Assembly (NCBI GenBank): GCA_030833825.1
Contig: JAURGL010000055.1
Coordinates: 1-9,990, forward strand
Source of the DNA: Vulcanococcus sp. SFB_649D_100_25
GTDB taxonomy: Bacteria; Cyanobacteriota; Cyanobacteriia; PCC-6307; Cyanobiaceae
Direction of reading: 5' to 3'
DNA: 9,990 bases
Numbering within the stretch: the first letter of the stretch is position 1; each line of letters begins with the position of its first letter. Positions 1 to 6,154 of this stretch are shown in pieces. The notes under the pieces were generated by a model. The model made no database searches and was not told where the DNA came from. It saw nothing but the letters and a program-made list of their open reading frames with translations. Both the position numbers and the translations under genes were made by a program.

Positions 1-69
1 AAGGCTGAGGCCACCGTCGATGGACAGCTGGTCTGCTCCGGCGAATTGATGTTCTCTTTGGTGGACTGA
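1..69 (+). CDS. fabZ: FabZ, (3R)-hydroxyacyl-ACP dehydratase, C-terminal end (partial)
   Basis: Only the last 22 codons and a TGA stop are present; the gene begins before the window. The visible tail contains ATVDGQ followed by ELMFSLVD, which matches the usual FabZ C-terminus (a VDG strand, then an ELMFA-like strand). FabZ dehydrates 3-hydroxyacyl-ACP in cytoplasmic fatty acid elongation. It competes with LpxA/LpxC for the hydroxyacyl-ACP that feeds lipid A, which explains its usual place directly before lpxA. The gap to lpxA is 7 nt, so the two are almost certainly cotranscribed. The call rests on a short fragment plus this context. Confidence 0.8.
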   Translation, partial: KAEATVDGQLVCSGELMFSLVD

Positions 70-76
70 TCTCCCC

Positions 77-907
77 ATGAGTTACGCAGTCTCAGGCGGG
101 GAGACCCGCATCCACCCCACCGCCGTCGTCGACCCCAAGGCGCAGATCGACCAGGGCGTCGAGATCGGTCCCTATGCGGTGATCGGACCCGAGGTGTGCA
201 TCGGGTCCGGTACTCGCATCGGCCCCCATGTGGTGCTTGATGGGCGGGTCCGCATGGGCCGCGGCAACCGGATCTACCCCGGGGCCTCCATCGGAGCGGA
301 ACCGCAGGACCTCAAGTACAACGGTGCCCCCACGGAGGTCGTGATCGGGGACGACAACGCCATCCGCGAGTGCGTCACCATCAACCGTGCCACCCATGAA
401 GGGGAGCAGACCCGGATCGGCAGCGGCAATCTGCTGATGGCCTACAGCCACCTGGGGCACAACTGTGATCTGGGGGACCGGATCGTCATCGCCAATGGTG
501 TGGCGGTGGCCGGCCATGTGGTGATTGCTGATCGAGCTGTGATCGGTGGGGTGCTGGGCATTCACCAGTTCGTGCACATCGGCACCATGGCGATGGTTGG
601 GGGCATGAGCCGCATTGACCGCGATGTGCCTCCCTTCGCGATCGTGGAGGGCCACCCCGGTCGCCTGCGGGGCTTGAACCGCATCGGCCTCAAGCGCAGT
701 GGCCTGGCGGAGCTCGATGGCGGGGCCCAGATCAAGCAGCTGCAGCAGATCTGGTCGCAGATTTACCGCGGGGACGCGGTGCTCGCCGATGCCCTGCGGG
801 AGGTGCGCCAGCAGACCCTGATGCCCCCAGCCGAAACGCTTGTGAGCTTCCTGGAGGCCTCCACTGGGCCTGGTCGCCGAGGTCCTTTGCCCGCTGGGCG
901 TTCATGA
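77..907 (+). CDS. lpxA: LpxA, acyl-ACP--UDP-N-acetylglucosamine O-acyltransferase
   Basis: LpxA catalyses the first step of lipid A synthesis, moving a 3-hydroxyacyl chain from ACP to the 3-OH of UDP-GlcNAc in the cytoplasm. Residues about 12-190 are imperfect hexapeptide repeats ([IV]G-x4) of a left-handed beta helix, followed by a helical C-terminal domain. The family signatures SIGAEPQDLKY (71-81), NLLMAYSHLGHNCDLG (118-133) and IHQF (162-165) are all present. By alignment with E. coli LpxA the catalytic base is His128. Gly176 occupies the position of E. coli Gly173, the acyl-chain-length ruler; Gly there goes with longer chains. The length of 276 aa compares with 262 in E. coli: there is a roughly 10-residue N-terminal lead and a Gly/Arg/Pro-rich tail. 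The ATG has no clear Shine-Dalgarno. The stop overlaps the lpxB start as ATGA. Confidence 0.96.
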   Translation: MSYAVSGGETRIHPTAVVDPKAQIDQGVEIGPYAVIGPEVCIGSGTRIGPHVVLDGRVRMGRGNRIYPGASIGAEPQDLKYNGAPTEVVIGDDNAIRECVTINRATHEGEQTRIGSGNLLMAYSHLGHNCDLGDRIVIANGVAVAGHVVIADRAVIGGVLGIHQFVHIGTMAMVGGMSRIDRDVPPFAIVEGHPGRLRGLNRIGLKRSGLAELDGGAQIKQLQQIWSQIYRGDAVLADALREVRQQTLMPPAETLVSFLEASTGPGRRGPLPAGRS

Positions 908-2085
908 GGCGACTGCTGATCAGCACCGGAGAAGTCTCCGGTGATCTTCAGGGTGGCCTGTTGGTGAAGGCCCTGCTCAACGAGGCCGAGCGGCGCAGCC
1001 TGCCGTTGGAGGTGGTCGCCCTCGGTGGACAGCGCATGCGACAGGCCGGTGCCACGCTTCTGGCTGACACCACGGCCATGGGGGCCATTGGCCTCTGGGA
1101 GGCCCTGCCGATGGTCCTCCCGACCTTGCGAGTGCAGCGCCGACTGAACCGCTGGCTGCGGAGCACCCCCCCCGATGCGGTGGTGCTGATCGACTACATG
1201 GGGGCCAACGTCAATGTGGGCCTGAAGGTCAAGCGCCGTCTGCCGGGGACGCCGATCTTCTATTACATCGCTCCTCAGGAGTGGGCTTTTCGGATTGGGG
1301 AAGGGGGTTCCACCCGCCTGATCGGGTTCACCGACCGCATCCTCGCGATATTCCCGGAGGAGGCCCGCTTCTATGGCGCCAGGGGTGCCCAGGTCACCTG
1401 GGTGGGGCATCCCTTGCTCGACACCCTCACGGATCTACCCAGCCGCGAATCGGCCCGCTCCCAGTTGGGACTGAAGCCGGACGAACGGTTGTTGCTCCTC
1501 TTCCCAGCCTCCCGTAAGCAGGAGTTGCGTTACCTCCTGCCGACCTTGGCTGAGGCCGCCGCAGCGTTGCAGCGGCGTTGCCCTGGGCTGCAGGTGGTGG
1601 TGCCGGCAGGGCAGGCCAGTTTTGAACCCGTGTTGCGGCAGATCCTGGATCAGGCTGGGGTGAAGGCGCGGGTGATTCCAGCGGCCGAGGCGGATCAGAT
1701 GCGTCCCCTGCTCTGTGCTGCGGCGGATCTGGCCCTGAACAAGTCCGGCACGGTCAACCTGGAGCTCGCCCTGCGCGGCGTCCCGCAGGTGGTGGTGTAT
1801 CGGGTCAGTCGCCCGACCGCCTGGGTCGCCGAGCACCTCCTGCGTTTTCAGGTGGAGCACATCTCCCCGGTCAACCTGGTGCTGGAGGAACGACTTCTGC
1901 CTGAGCTCCTGCAGGATCAGTTCACGCCAGAGGCGGTGGTGGAGGCGGCCCTGCCCTTGCTGGAGAACCCCCAAGTCCGCGCTGCGGTGGCTGATGGTTA
2001 TCGCCGTCTGCGCGAACGGTTGGGGGAACCGGGCGTCACCCGCCGGGCGGCCGCCGCCATCCTGGATGCCTTACCGGTGCGTTGA
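904..2085 (+). CDS. lpxB: LpxB, lipid-A-disaccharide synthase
   Basis: LpxB is a GT19 glycosyltransferase that condenses UDP-2,3-diacylglucosamine with lipid X to form the lipid A disaccharide at the inner face of the cytoplasmic membrane. The 393-aa length is close to E. coli LpxB (382). Visible signatures are STGEVSGDLQGG at the N-terminus (7-18), VVLIDYMG with Asp97 near the conserved E. coli Asp98 position, YYIAPQEWAFR (120-130; most bacteria have PQVWAW), VGHPLLDT (167-174), the FPASR turn (200-204) and NKSGTVNLELAL (279-290), which lies in the nucleotide-sugar-binding half. The start codon overlaps the lpxA stop (ATGA), implying translational coupling. The stop shares one base with the msrA ATG. 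No lpxD, lpxH or lpxK is in the window. Confidence 0.96.
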   Translation: MRRLLISTGEVSGDLQGGLLVKALLNEAERRSLPLEVVALGGQRMRQAGATLLADTTAMGAIGLWEALPMVLPTLRVQRRLNRWLRSTPPDAVVLIDYMGANVNVGLKVKRRLPGTPIFYYIAPQEWAFRIGEGGSTRLIGFTDRILAIFPEEARFYGARGAQVTWVGHPLLDTLTDLPSRESARSQLGLKPDERLLLLFPASRKQELRYLLPTLAEAAAALQRRCPGLQVVVPAGQASFEPVLRQILDQAGVKARVIPAAEADQMRPLLCAAADLALNKSGTVNLELALRGVPQVVVYRVSRPTAWVAEHLLRFQVEHISPVNLVLEERLLPELLQDQFTPEAVVEAALPLLENPQVRAAVADGYRRLRERLGEPGVTRRAAAAILDALPVR

Positions 2086-2729
2086 TGAAGCGGGTTCTGC
2101 TGCCGTTGCTCCTGTTGGCTGTGCTTTTGGCGGGCCCCTGTGCCTCAGCCCAGGCCGCCATCGAAGAAGCGGTCCTCGCCGGCGGCTGCTTCTGGTGCCT
2201 GGAGCATGACCTGGAGCATCTGCCCGGGGTGCTGGAGGCAGAAAGTGGCTACAGCGGTGGCCGCTTGGAGAATCCCACGTATCAGCAGGTCAGCGGCGGC
2301 GGCACTGGCCATCAGGAAGCGGTGCGCGTGCGCTTCGACAGCGCCAAGATCAGCTACCCCGCCCTGCTGCGGGCGTACTGGCGCAACGTTGATCCCCTTG
2401 ATGGCGGAGGCCAGTTCTGTGATCGCGGCAGTTCCTATCTGCCGGTGATCTTCCCCATCGGTTCGCAACAGCTCGAGCAGGCCCGAGACAGCAAACAGGC
2501 CGCCGCCCGGGAGCTGGGACAAGCCGACACCGTGATCAAAGTGCAGATCAAACCCTTCAAGAGGTTTTGGCCCGCCGAGGGGTATCACCAGAATTACGCC
2601 GAAACCAATACGGTCAAATACCGCTATTACCGCTGGGCCTGCGGCCGGGACAGGCGGCTGGATGCGGTCTGGGGATCGCGGGCGCGGCAATCACGTCCCT
2701 GGGTTGCCGCACCCTCACGCAAACCGTGA
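2085..2729 (+). CDS. msrA: MsrA, peptide-methionine (S)-S-oxide reductase, probably exported
   Basis: MsrA reduces the S-epimer of methionine sulfoxide in proteins. The signature GCFWC sits at residues 34-38 with catalytic Cys35; NPTYQQVSGGGTGHQEAV (63-80), DGGGQFCDRGSSY (106-118) and GYHQNY (166-171) are further family blocks. Cys186 in WACGRDRR is a candidate resolving cysteine. Residues 1-24 look like a Sec signal peptide: a basic MKR start, a Leu-rich core, then a likely cut after ASAQA. The Cys at 19 is preceded by Pro, so it does not make a lipobox. The mature enzyme should therefore act outside the cytoplasmic membrane (periplasm or thylakoid lumen). I start it at the ATG that shares a base with the lpxB stop (TGATG); an in-frame TTG one codon upstream is unlikely. 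The tail after about residue 197 is basic and poorly conserved. Confidence 0.93.
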   Translation: MKRVLLPLLLLAVLLAGPCASAQAAIEEAVLAGGCFWCLEHDLEHLPGVLEAESGYSGGRLENPTYQQVSGGGTGHQEAVRVRFDSAKISYPALLRAYWRNVDPLDGGGQFCDRGSSYLPVIFPIGSQQLEQARDSKQAAARELGQADTVIKVQIKPFKRFWPAEGYHQNYAETNTVKYRYYRWACGRDRRLDAVWGSRARQSRPWVAAPSRKP

Positions 2730-2851
2730 TTCAAATCTGAGAAAAAGCTGAAGTTTCCGTTCGCTGGATTTCGAGACTCTTCAGTTGTGGACGGTTTTCT
2801 CGCCCTTTTTTCTCTGGTGGGTGGGACCTACTGTTAAACGGTCTCGACTGC

Positions 2852-2856
2852 AGGTG
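2852..2856 (+). promoter_or_regulatory. Ribosome binding site of the 62-aa gene
   Basis: AGGTG lies 5 nt before the ATG at 2862. Most genes in this window have no clear Shine-Dalgarno, so this match supports the short reading frame as a real gene and fixes its start. Confidence 0.5.
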
Positions 2857-2861
2857 TTTGT

Positions 2862-3050
2862 ATGTATCTGCTGACGATTCGCGATGGTCTCGTGACGCGT
2901 CATATCGGTCCCTACCAAAGCCCGAAGCAAGCTTCCGATGATTTGGATCGCCTGCTCCGGCAATTCGGGGATCGCGCCCGCTGGCAGATTCACGCCTTGG
3001 AGGAACCGGCCAGCGTGATCGGCTCCAGCTCAGTTCCCACAGCAGCCTGA
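2862..3050 (+). CDS. Small conserved-looking hypothetical protein (62 aa)
   Basis: I cannot assign a function. The 62-residue product starts with MYLLTIRDGLVTRHIGPY, which reads as two beta strands joined by a DG turn. A charged amphipathic helix follows (about 20-36, with QASDDLDRLLRQF), then a third strand (WQIHALEEP) and a short Ser-rich tail. That gives a compact beta-beta-alpha-beta pattern with no signal peptide or membrane segment, so it is probably cytoplasmic. A 132-nt AT-richer gap separates it from msrA, and it has its own Shine-Dalgarno, so it is probably transcribed alone. Its stop faces the stop of the 79-aa membrane protein gene 6 nt away. Reality as a gene is likely from the start site, balanced composition and placement; the role is unknown. 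Confidence 0.7.
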   Translation: MYLLTIRDGLVTRHIGPYQSPKQASDDLDRLLRQFGDRARWQIHALEEPASVIGSSSVPTAA

Positions 3051-3061
3051 TCTGCTTCAGG
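3046..3061. terminator. Inverted repeat across a convergent stop-stop junction (weak terminator candidate)
   Basis: CCTGA and TCAGG flank a 6-nt loop. The left arm contains the TGA stop of the 62-aa gene and the right arm contains the reverse-strand TGA stop of the 79-aa gene. An alternative hairpin, AGCAG/CTGCT at 3041-3056, overlaps it. Neither is followed by a T-tract, so intrinsic termination is doubtful. Confidence 0.25.
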
Positions 3062-3296
3062 GGTTGGGCTTCTGGCCCGGATAGCCCCTCAGCAGGCCGC
3101 TTTCAACCATCAAACCCACCCCAGCCACGATCGCCACGAGGCTGAGGGTTCCGTACCAAAACCAGGGGCCATGGGGTTGTCCCATGGCCTGGAGGGTTCG
3201 CCTCTGTACCGCCTCGCCAAACAGGCAGAGCCCCGCCGGCAGCAGCAGAACGCTCACCTGGGCCTTCAGATACCAGCGAAGTTTCCGCACGGCCAT
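3057..3296 (-). CDS. Small two-helix membrane protein, function unknown (79 aa)
   Basis: I do not recognise the family. After a basic N-terminus (MAVRKLRWYLK) there is a hydrophobic segment at about residues 12-30, a polar loop with RRTLQAMGQPHGP, and a second hydrophobic segment at about 46-68 (WYGTLSLVAIVAGVGLMV). It ends in a short Gly/Pro/Lys tail. The positive-inside rule suggests a cytoplasmic N-terminus, a hairpin topology and insertion in the plasma or thylakoid membrane. The ATG at 3296 lies 32 nt after the pepA stop on the same strand, so it is likely the last gene of the 6865-to-3057 operon. No Shine-Dalgarno is obvious. Gene reality is supported by the clean two-helix pattern and by filling the gap exactly. 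Confidence 0.72.
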   Translation of the reverse strand: MAVRKLRWYLKAQVSVLLLPAGLCLFGEAVQRRTLQAMGQPHGPWFWYGTLSLVAIVAGVGLMVESGLLRGYPGQKPNP

Positions 3297-3328
3297 GGGG
3301 TCAGGGCGTCTCCTTGGTTGGGGCCAGC

Positions 3329-4825
3329 CTAGGTCGGGCCCCCGGCGCAGACCCAGTTCACCAGGGTGCGCACCCCGAAGCCGGTGGCGCCGGCCGGGTC
3401 AAGGCCCCGTCCCTTGTCGCTCCAGACGGTGCCGGCGATGTCCAGGTGAGCCCAGGGGATCTCCCCGTTGACGAAGTCCTGCAGGAAGAGGGCCGCGGTG
3501 ATGGAACCACCGGGACGGGGACCGGTGTTCTTCATGTCGGCCAGGCCGCTCTTGAGACCAGCGCGGTAGGAGGCCCGCAGGGGCATCCGCCACAGGTTTT
3601 CACCCCCCTGCTCAGCGGCGTTGCGCAGGGCCTCAGCCAGGCCGTCATTGGGGGACCAGAGACCGGCGATCTCTTCGCCCAGGGCGATCACACAGGCGCC
3701 GGTCAGGGTGGCCAGATCCACCACGGCATCGGGTTCGAGCTTGCAGGCGTACACCAGGGCATCCGCCAGGGTGAGGCGACCTTCCGCATCGGTGTTGTTG
3801 ATCTCGATCGTCTTGCCGTTGGAGGCTTTCACGATCGCGCCCGGGTGGATCGCACCACCACTGATCATGTTTTCGCAGGCGGCCACGATCATGTGGACCT
3901 CAATCCCTGCAGGCTTGAGCTCGGCAATGGCACGCATGGCCCCCAGCACCGCAGCGCTGCCGCCCATGTCGTACTTCATCATCTCGATCTGAGAACCGGC
4001 GGTTTTGAGGTTGTAGCCGCCGGAATCGAAGGTGAGGCCTTTGCCCACCAGCACCAGGCGCCGCTCCACAGTCCCGGCGGGGCGATAGGTGAGGTGAATG
4101 AACTTGGGGGGGAGATCGGAGCCCTGGGAGACCGCCAGATAGGAGCCCATGCCCAGGGCCTCGCAGTCGGCGCGCTCGAGGACCTTGAGTTCCAGGCCGA
4201 AGTCACGGGCCAGGCCTGCGGCCGTATCAGCGAGGGCGGCCGGGGTGAGCACATTCGGGGGCGCTGCCACCAATTCCCGGGCGAGCTCCACACCACTGCA
4301 GACCGCTGCGCTGCCTTTGACCGCGCTGGAGGCCTCGCCCAGGGCCGCTTCAGGCAGGCCCAGCAGCTCAACAGTCCCGGGGGTTGGAGTGGGTTCGGCC
4401 TCTCCCTTGAACCGCTGATCCGTGAACTGAATCAGGCGGGTCGCTTCCGCCATGGCAGTGGCTGCCCCTGCAGGGGCAAAGCCCTCCAGGGGCATGGCGA
4501 GAGCGATGCTGTTGGCGCCCGTTGCTGCGGCCGCTTTGAGGCCGCTGGCCGTGGCCTGACGCAGTTGCTCCGAGCCGAAGGCGGCCGGCTCCCCCAGGCC
4601 CACCAGCACCAAGCTGCAGGGTTGCTGCCCCAACAGGGAGAAGCTGACGGTGTCTCCCTGCTTTCCCTTGAATCGCCGGCGCTCCAGCTGTTGGCTCAGG
4701 GCCGCCCCAAAGCGCTTGTTCAGCAGATCCTTAGTGCCCTGACTGGCACCGTCCCCGAAGAGACCCACCACGAGGGCCTCACCACTCCACTCTTGGGCCG
4801 TGGTGCTGCTGCAGCGGATCTCCAT
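3329..4825 (-). CDS. pepA: PepA, leucyl aminopeptidase (M17 family)
   Basis: This is a cytosolic two-metal aminopeptidase that removes N-terminal residues, preferably Leu, in peptide turnover. It is 498 aa from the ATG at 4825, the usual M17 size (about 500). Residues 1 to about 170 form the variable N-terminal domain and the rest is the catalytic domain. Metal and active-site residues by family alignment are Lys262 and Asp267 in VGKGLTFDSGG, Lys274, Asp286 in MKYDMGG, and Asp346, Glu348 and Arg350 in NTDAEGRLTLADAL, the M17 signature. An in-frame TTG two codons upstream exists, but ATG is preferred. Some family members (E. coli PepA) also bind DNA at recombination sites; nothing in the sequence shows that here. 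The gene lies 37 nt after the GIY-YIG gene on the same strand. A long reading frame on the opposite strand is a GC-bias shadow. Confidence 0.96.
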   Translation of the reverse strand: MEIRCSSTTAQEWSGEALVVGLFGDGASQGTKDLLNKRFGAALSQQLERRRFKGKQGDTVSFSLLGQQPCSLVLVGLGEPAAFGSEQLRQATASGLKAAAATGANSIALAMPLEGFAPAGAATAMAEATRLIQFTDQRFKGEAEPTPTPGTVELLGLPEAALGEASSAVKGSAAVCSGVELARELVAAPPNVLTPAALADTAAGLARDFGLELKVLERADCEALGMGSYLAVSQGSDLPPKFIHLTYRPAGTVERRLVLVGKGLTFDSGGYNLKTAGSQIEMMKYDMGGSAAVLGAMRAIAELKPAGIEVHMIVAACENMISGGAIHPGAIVKASNGKTIEINNTDAEGRLTLADALVYACKLEPDAVVDLATLTGACVIALGEEIAGLWSPNDGLAEALRNAAEQGGENLWRMPLRASYRAGLKSGLADMKNTGPRPGGSITAALFLQDFVNGEIPWAHLDIAGTVWSDKGRGLDPAGATGFGVRTLVNWVCAGGPT

Positions 4826-4862
4826 GGCCAAGGCAAATGCAATGGGCGCGATGGTAGGGCGA

Positions 4863-5468
4863 TCAGTCGAGGTCGGCGGTGAAGGGCGTTGCCCAGCGAC
4901 CCCGGGTTTCCTTGTTGAAGGGGGGCAGCCAGTGACGGATCAGGGCCTGCTCCAGCGCCCGCCGCGCTTTCACCGTCTCAGGAGCGTCATGCCAGAAGCG
5001 GATGCTCAACTGACTGCTCAAGCCCACCTGCTGCAGGGCTTCGCCATAGGCGGCGAGGTAGCTCTTGCAGTCGTGCTCGCCTTTCCAGCGGCGATCAGCC
5101 TGCCCCGTTTCCCCCACGTAGAGCAGCAGCGGGCCCTGGAGATGGGGTGGCCGATCCAGGACGAAGTAGAGGGCCGCCCCATCCCCCTGCTGTTCCGGCC
5201 AGCGCCAGAACTGCAGATGTTGAGCCGCCAGGGCCAGGGGGTTGAGCCGTTGCACCGCCGCTGAATGGCTGCTGCCGCCAAAGAGATCCATCTGTCCTGG
5301 GGACAGCTGGCTGCCAGCGGCCACGGCTTCAAAACGAGGCCCCTGGTAGGTGAGCAAGCGCTGCTGCCAGTCGTGCAGTTGATGTCTCTGCATGGGCAGG
5401 GCGTCAGCTCCCACACCGCTCGCGTTGGCTGACGTTTGGAAGAGATCCCCCTGGCGACCCTGTGACAT
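4863..5468 (-). CDS. GIY-YIG nuclease-fold protein with two clamp-binding-like motifs
   Basis: 201 aa. The GIY-YIG core lies in the C-terminal half: ALYFVL (99-104) is the GIY strand, LLLYVGETG (114-122) the YIG strand, DRRW (125-128) supplies the conserved Arg, and ALEQALIRHWLPPFN (171-185) carries the metal-binding Glu173 and terminal Asn185. This fold makes single-metal DNA nucleases (UvrC N-domain, homing endonucleases). The N-terminal half (1 to about 95) is unrecognised but holds QGDLF at 6-10 and QMDLF at 59-63, both close to the sliding-clamp-binding consensus QL[SD]LF. No UvrC C-terminal or HhH domain is fused. The upstream HhH gene ends 6 nt before this ATG, so the two are probably coupled in translation. 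The fold is a good call; substrate and activity are unknown. Confidence 0.8.
   Translation of the reverse strand: MSQGRQGDLFQTSANASGVGADALPMQRHQLHDWQQRLLTYQGPRFEAVAAGSQLSPGQMDLFGGSSHSAAVQRLNPLALAAQHLQFWRWPEQQGDGAALYFVLDRPPHLQGPLLLYVGETGQADRRWKGEHDCKSYLAAYGEALQQVGLSSQLSIRFWHDAPETVKARRALEQALIRHWLPPFNKETRGRWATPFTADLD
5280..5294 (-). other. Codons for QMDLF, a second clamp-binding-like motif
   Basis: Residues 59-63 of the GIY-YIG protein read Q-M-D-L-F, a near-perfect match to Q-L-[SD]-L-F with Met for Leu. It follows a Ser/Pro/Gly stretch (SQLSPG) and precedes GGSS, so it probably lies in a linker. This is the stronger of the two motifs. Confidence 0.5.
5439..5453 (-). other. Codons for QGDLF, a clamp-binding-like motif
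   Basis: Residues 6-10 of the GIY-YIG protein read Q-G-D-L-F, four of five matches to the beta-clamp-binding consensus Q-L-[SD]-L-F. It sits near the N-terminus, where such peptides are usually flexible and accessible. The match is seen in the sequence; the function is inferred. Confidence 0.4.
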
Positions 5469-5470
5469 CT

Positions 5471-5476
5471 CTCTTC
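5471..5476 (-). promoter_or_regulatory. Ribosome binding site of the GIY-YIG gene, overlapping the upstream stop
   Basis: On the minus strand GAAGAG lies 2 nt before the ATG at 5468, with AGAG continuing up to it, and it overlaps the TGA of the HhH gene. This position favours re-initiation by ribosomes finishing the HhH gene. The spacing is shorter than ideal. Confidence 0.35.
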
Positions 5477-6122
5477 AGGCTGAGCGCGGCAACTCAGGCC
5501 CGGCTGGGCCCTGGCCGAAGCGCACTTTCCCGATCAGCTCTTCGATGACCGCCGCCGGCAATTGCAAGCGCTGCTGGAGGTCCGCCAGGTCCTGAAAGGG
5601 AGCCCGCTGCCGTTCCCGGAGCAACCGTTGCCGGCGTTCCGCATTCAGTTGGGGGAGCTGTCGCTCCAGGCTGCTGCGGCTGGCCCGGTTCAGATCGAGC
5701 TTGACGGGCGTGATCGCTGCTGGCGCTCCATCCCCATACCAACGGAACTGCAGCAGAGGCTCCCAGCTGCGCACCAGGTCTTCGGAGATCTCCAAGAGCT
5801 TCTGCAGATCCTCCGGGCCACTGAGCTGCACGCCCCCCTGCTGCAGGCGCAGCAGCAGATCCACCTGCCGAGCCTGGATCTGGGGAAGACGCAGCCAGTC
5901 CGAGGCCGTGGCCCGGTTCACATCCAGGCGCCAGCCGAGGGCGGCGGCGTGGCGTACGTCCTCGCTGCTGCTCAGGCGCAACTGGGGGTCGAGCTGCAGT
6001 TTGAGCTCCAGCAGGTCCTGCTCCACCCGCTGTTCGGGGCTCGCTTGGGCGCGACGGGGCAGCTGGCCTGCTGCTTCCAGCAGACCGCGAGCCAGGGGAT
6101 CCAACCAGTGGCCGCGGGCCAT
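5475..6122 (-). CDS. Tandem ComEA-like helix-hairpin-helix protein (215 aa)
   Basis: Two related units are visible. Unit 1 (about 64-126) begins WRLDVNRATASDWLRLPQIQ and unit 2 (about 140-202) begins VKLDLNRASRSSLERQLPQL. Both follow the ComEA / PsbU type layout: L-D-[VL]-N-R-A, a short helix, L-P-x-[IL], a helix, then a G/PF-x-x-L-x-D-L motif (SGPEDLQKLL and FQDLADLQQRL). HhH units of this kind bind DNA backbone without sequence preference. Unlike ComEA, there is no signal peptide or membrane anchor, so it should be cytoplasmic. Residues 1-63 are a Leu/Gln-rich helical lead. I chose the ATG at 6122, 32 nt after the regulator stop. The frame stays open upstream, and a GTG at 6173 that would overlap the regulator gene is a weaker alternative. 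Confidence 0.8.
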   Translation of the reverse strand: MARGHWLDPLARGLLEAAGQLPRRAQASPEQRVEQDLLELKLQLDPQLRLSSSEDVRHAAALGWRLDVNRATASDWLRLPQIQARQVDLLLRLQQGGVQLSGPEDLQKLLEISEDLVRSWEPLLQFRWYGDGAPAAITPVKLDLNRASRSSLERQLPQLNAERRQRLLRERQRAPFQDLADLQQRLQLPAAVIEELIGKVRFGQGPAGPELPRSA

Positions 6123-6154
6123 GGTGGTGCGTCGCTGCAGCGGATGGGCAGACC

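Noticed and set aside
92..655. A 187-aa open frame on the minus strand opposite lpxA
   Set aside because: It is His/Asp-rich and antisense to the hexapeptide repeats of lpxA; no domain and no start signal.
2746..2811. Possible rho-independent terminator after msrA (CTGAAG/CTTCAG followed later by a T-run)
   Set aside because: The stem is 6-8 bp with a 25-nt loop, and the T-run at about 2805-2811 starts some 20 nt after it. This is too weak to call.
2829..2839. Promoter -10 box (TACTGT or TTAAAC) for the 62-aa gene
   Set aside because: Each matches TATAAT at only three of six positions, and no good -35 lies at the right distance.
3314..4882. A 522-aa open frame on the plus strand opposite pepA
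   Set aside because: It lies wholly antisense to a gene with every M17 signature. Its product is Gly/His/Gln-rich with no recognisable domain, as expected from GC-rich codon bias on the other strand.
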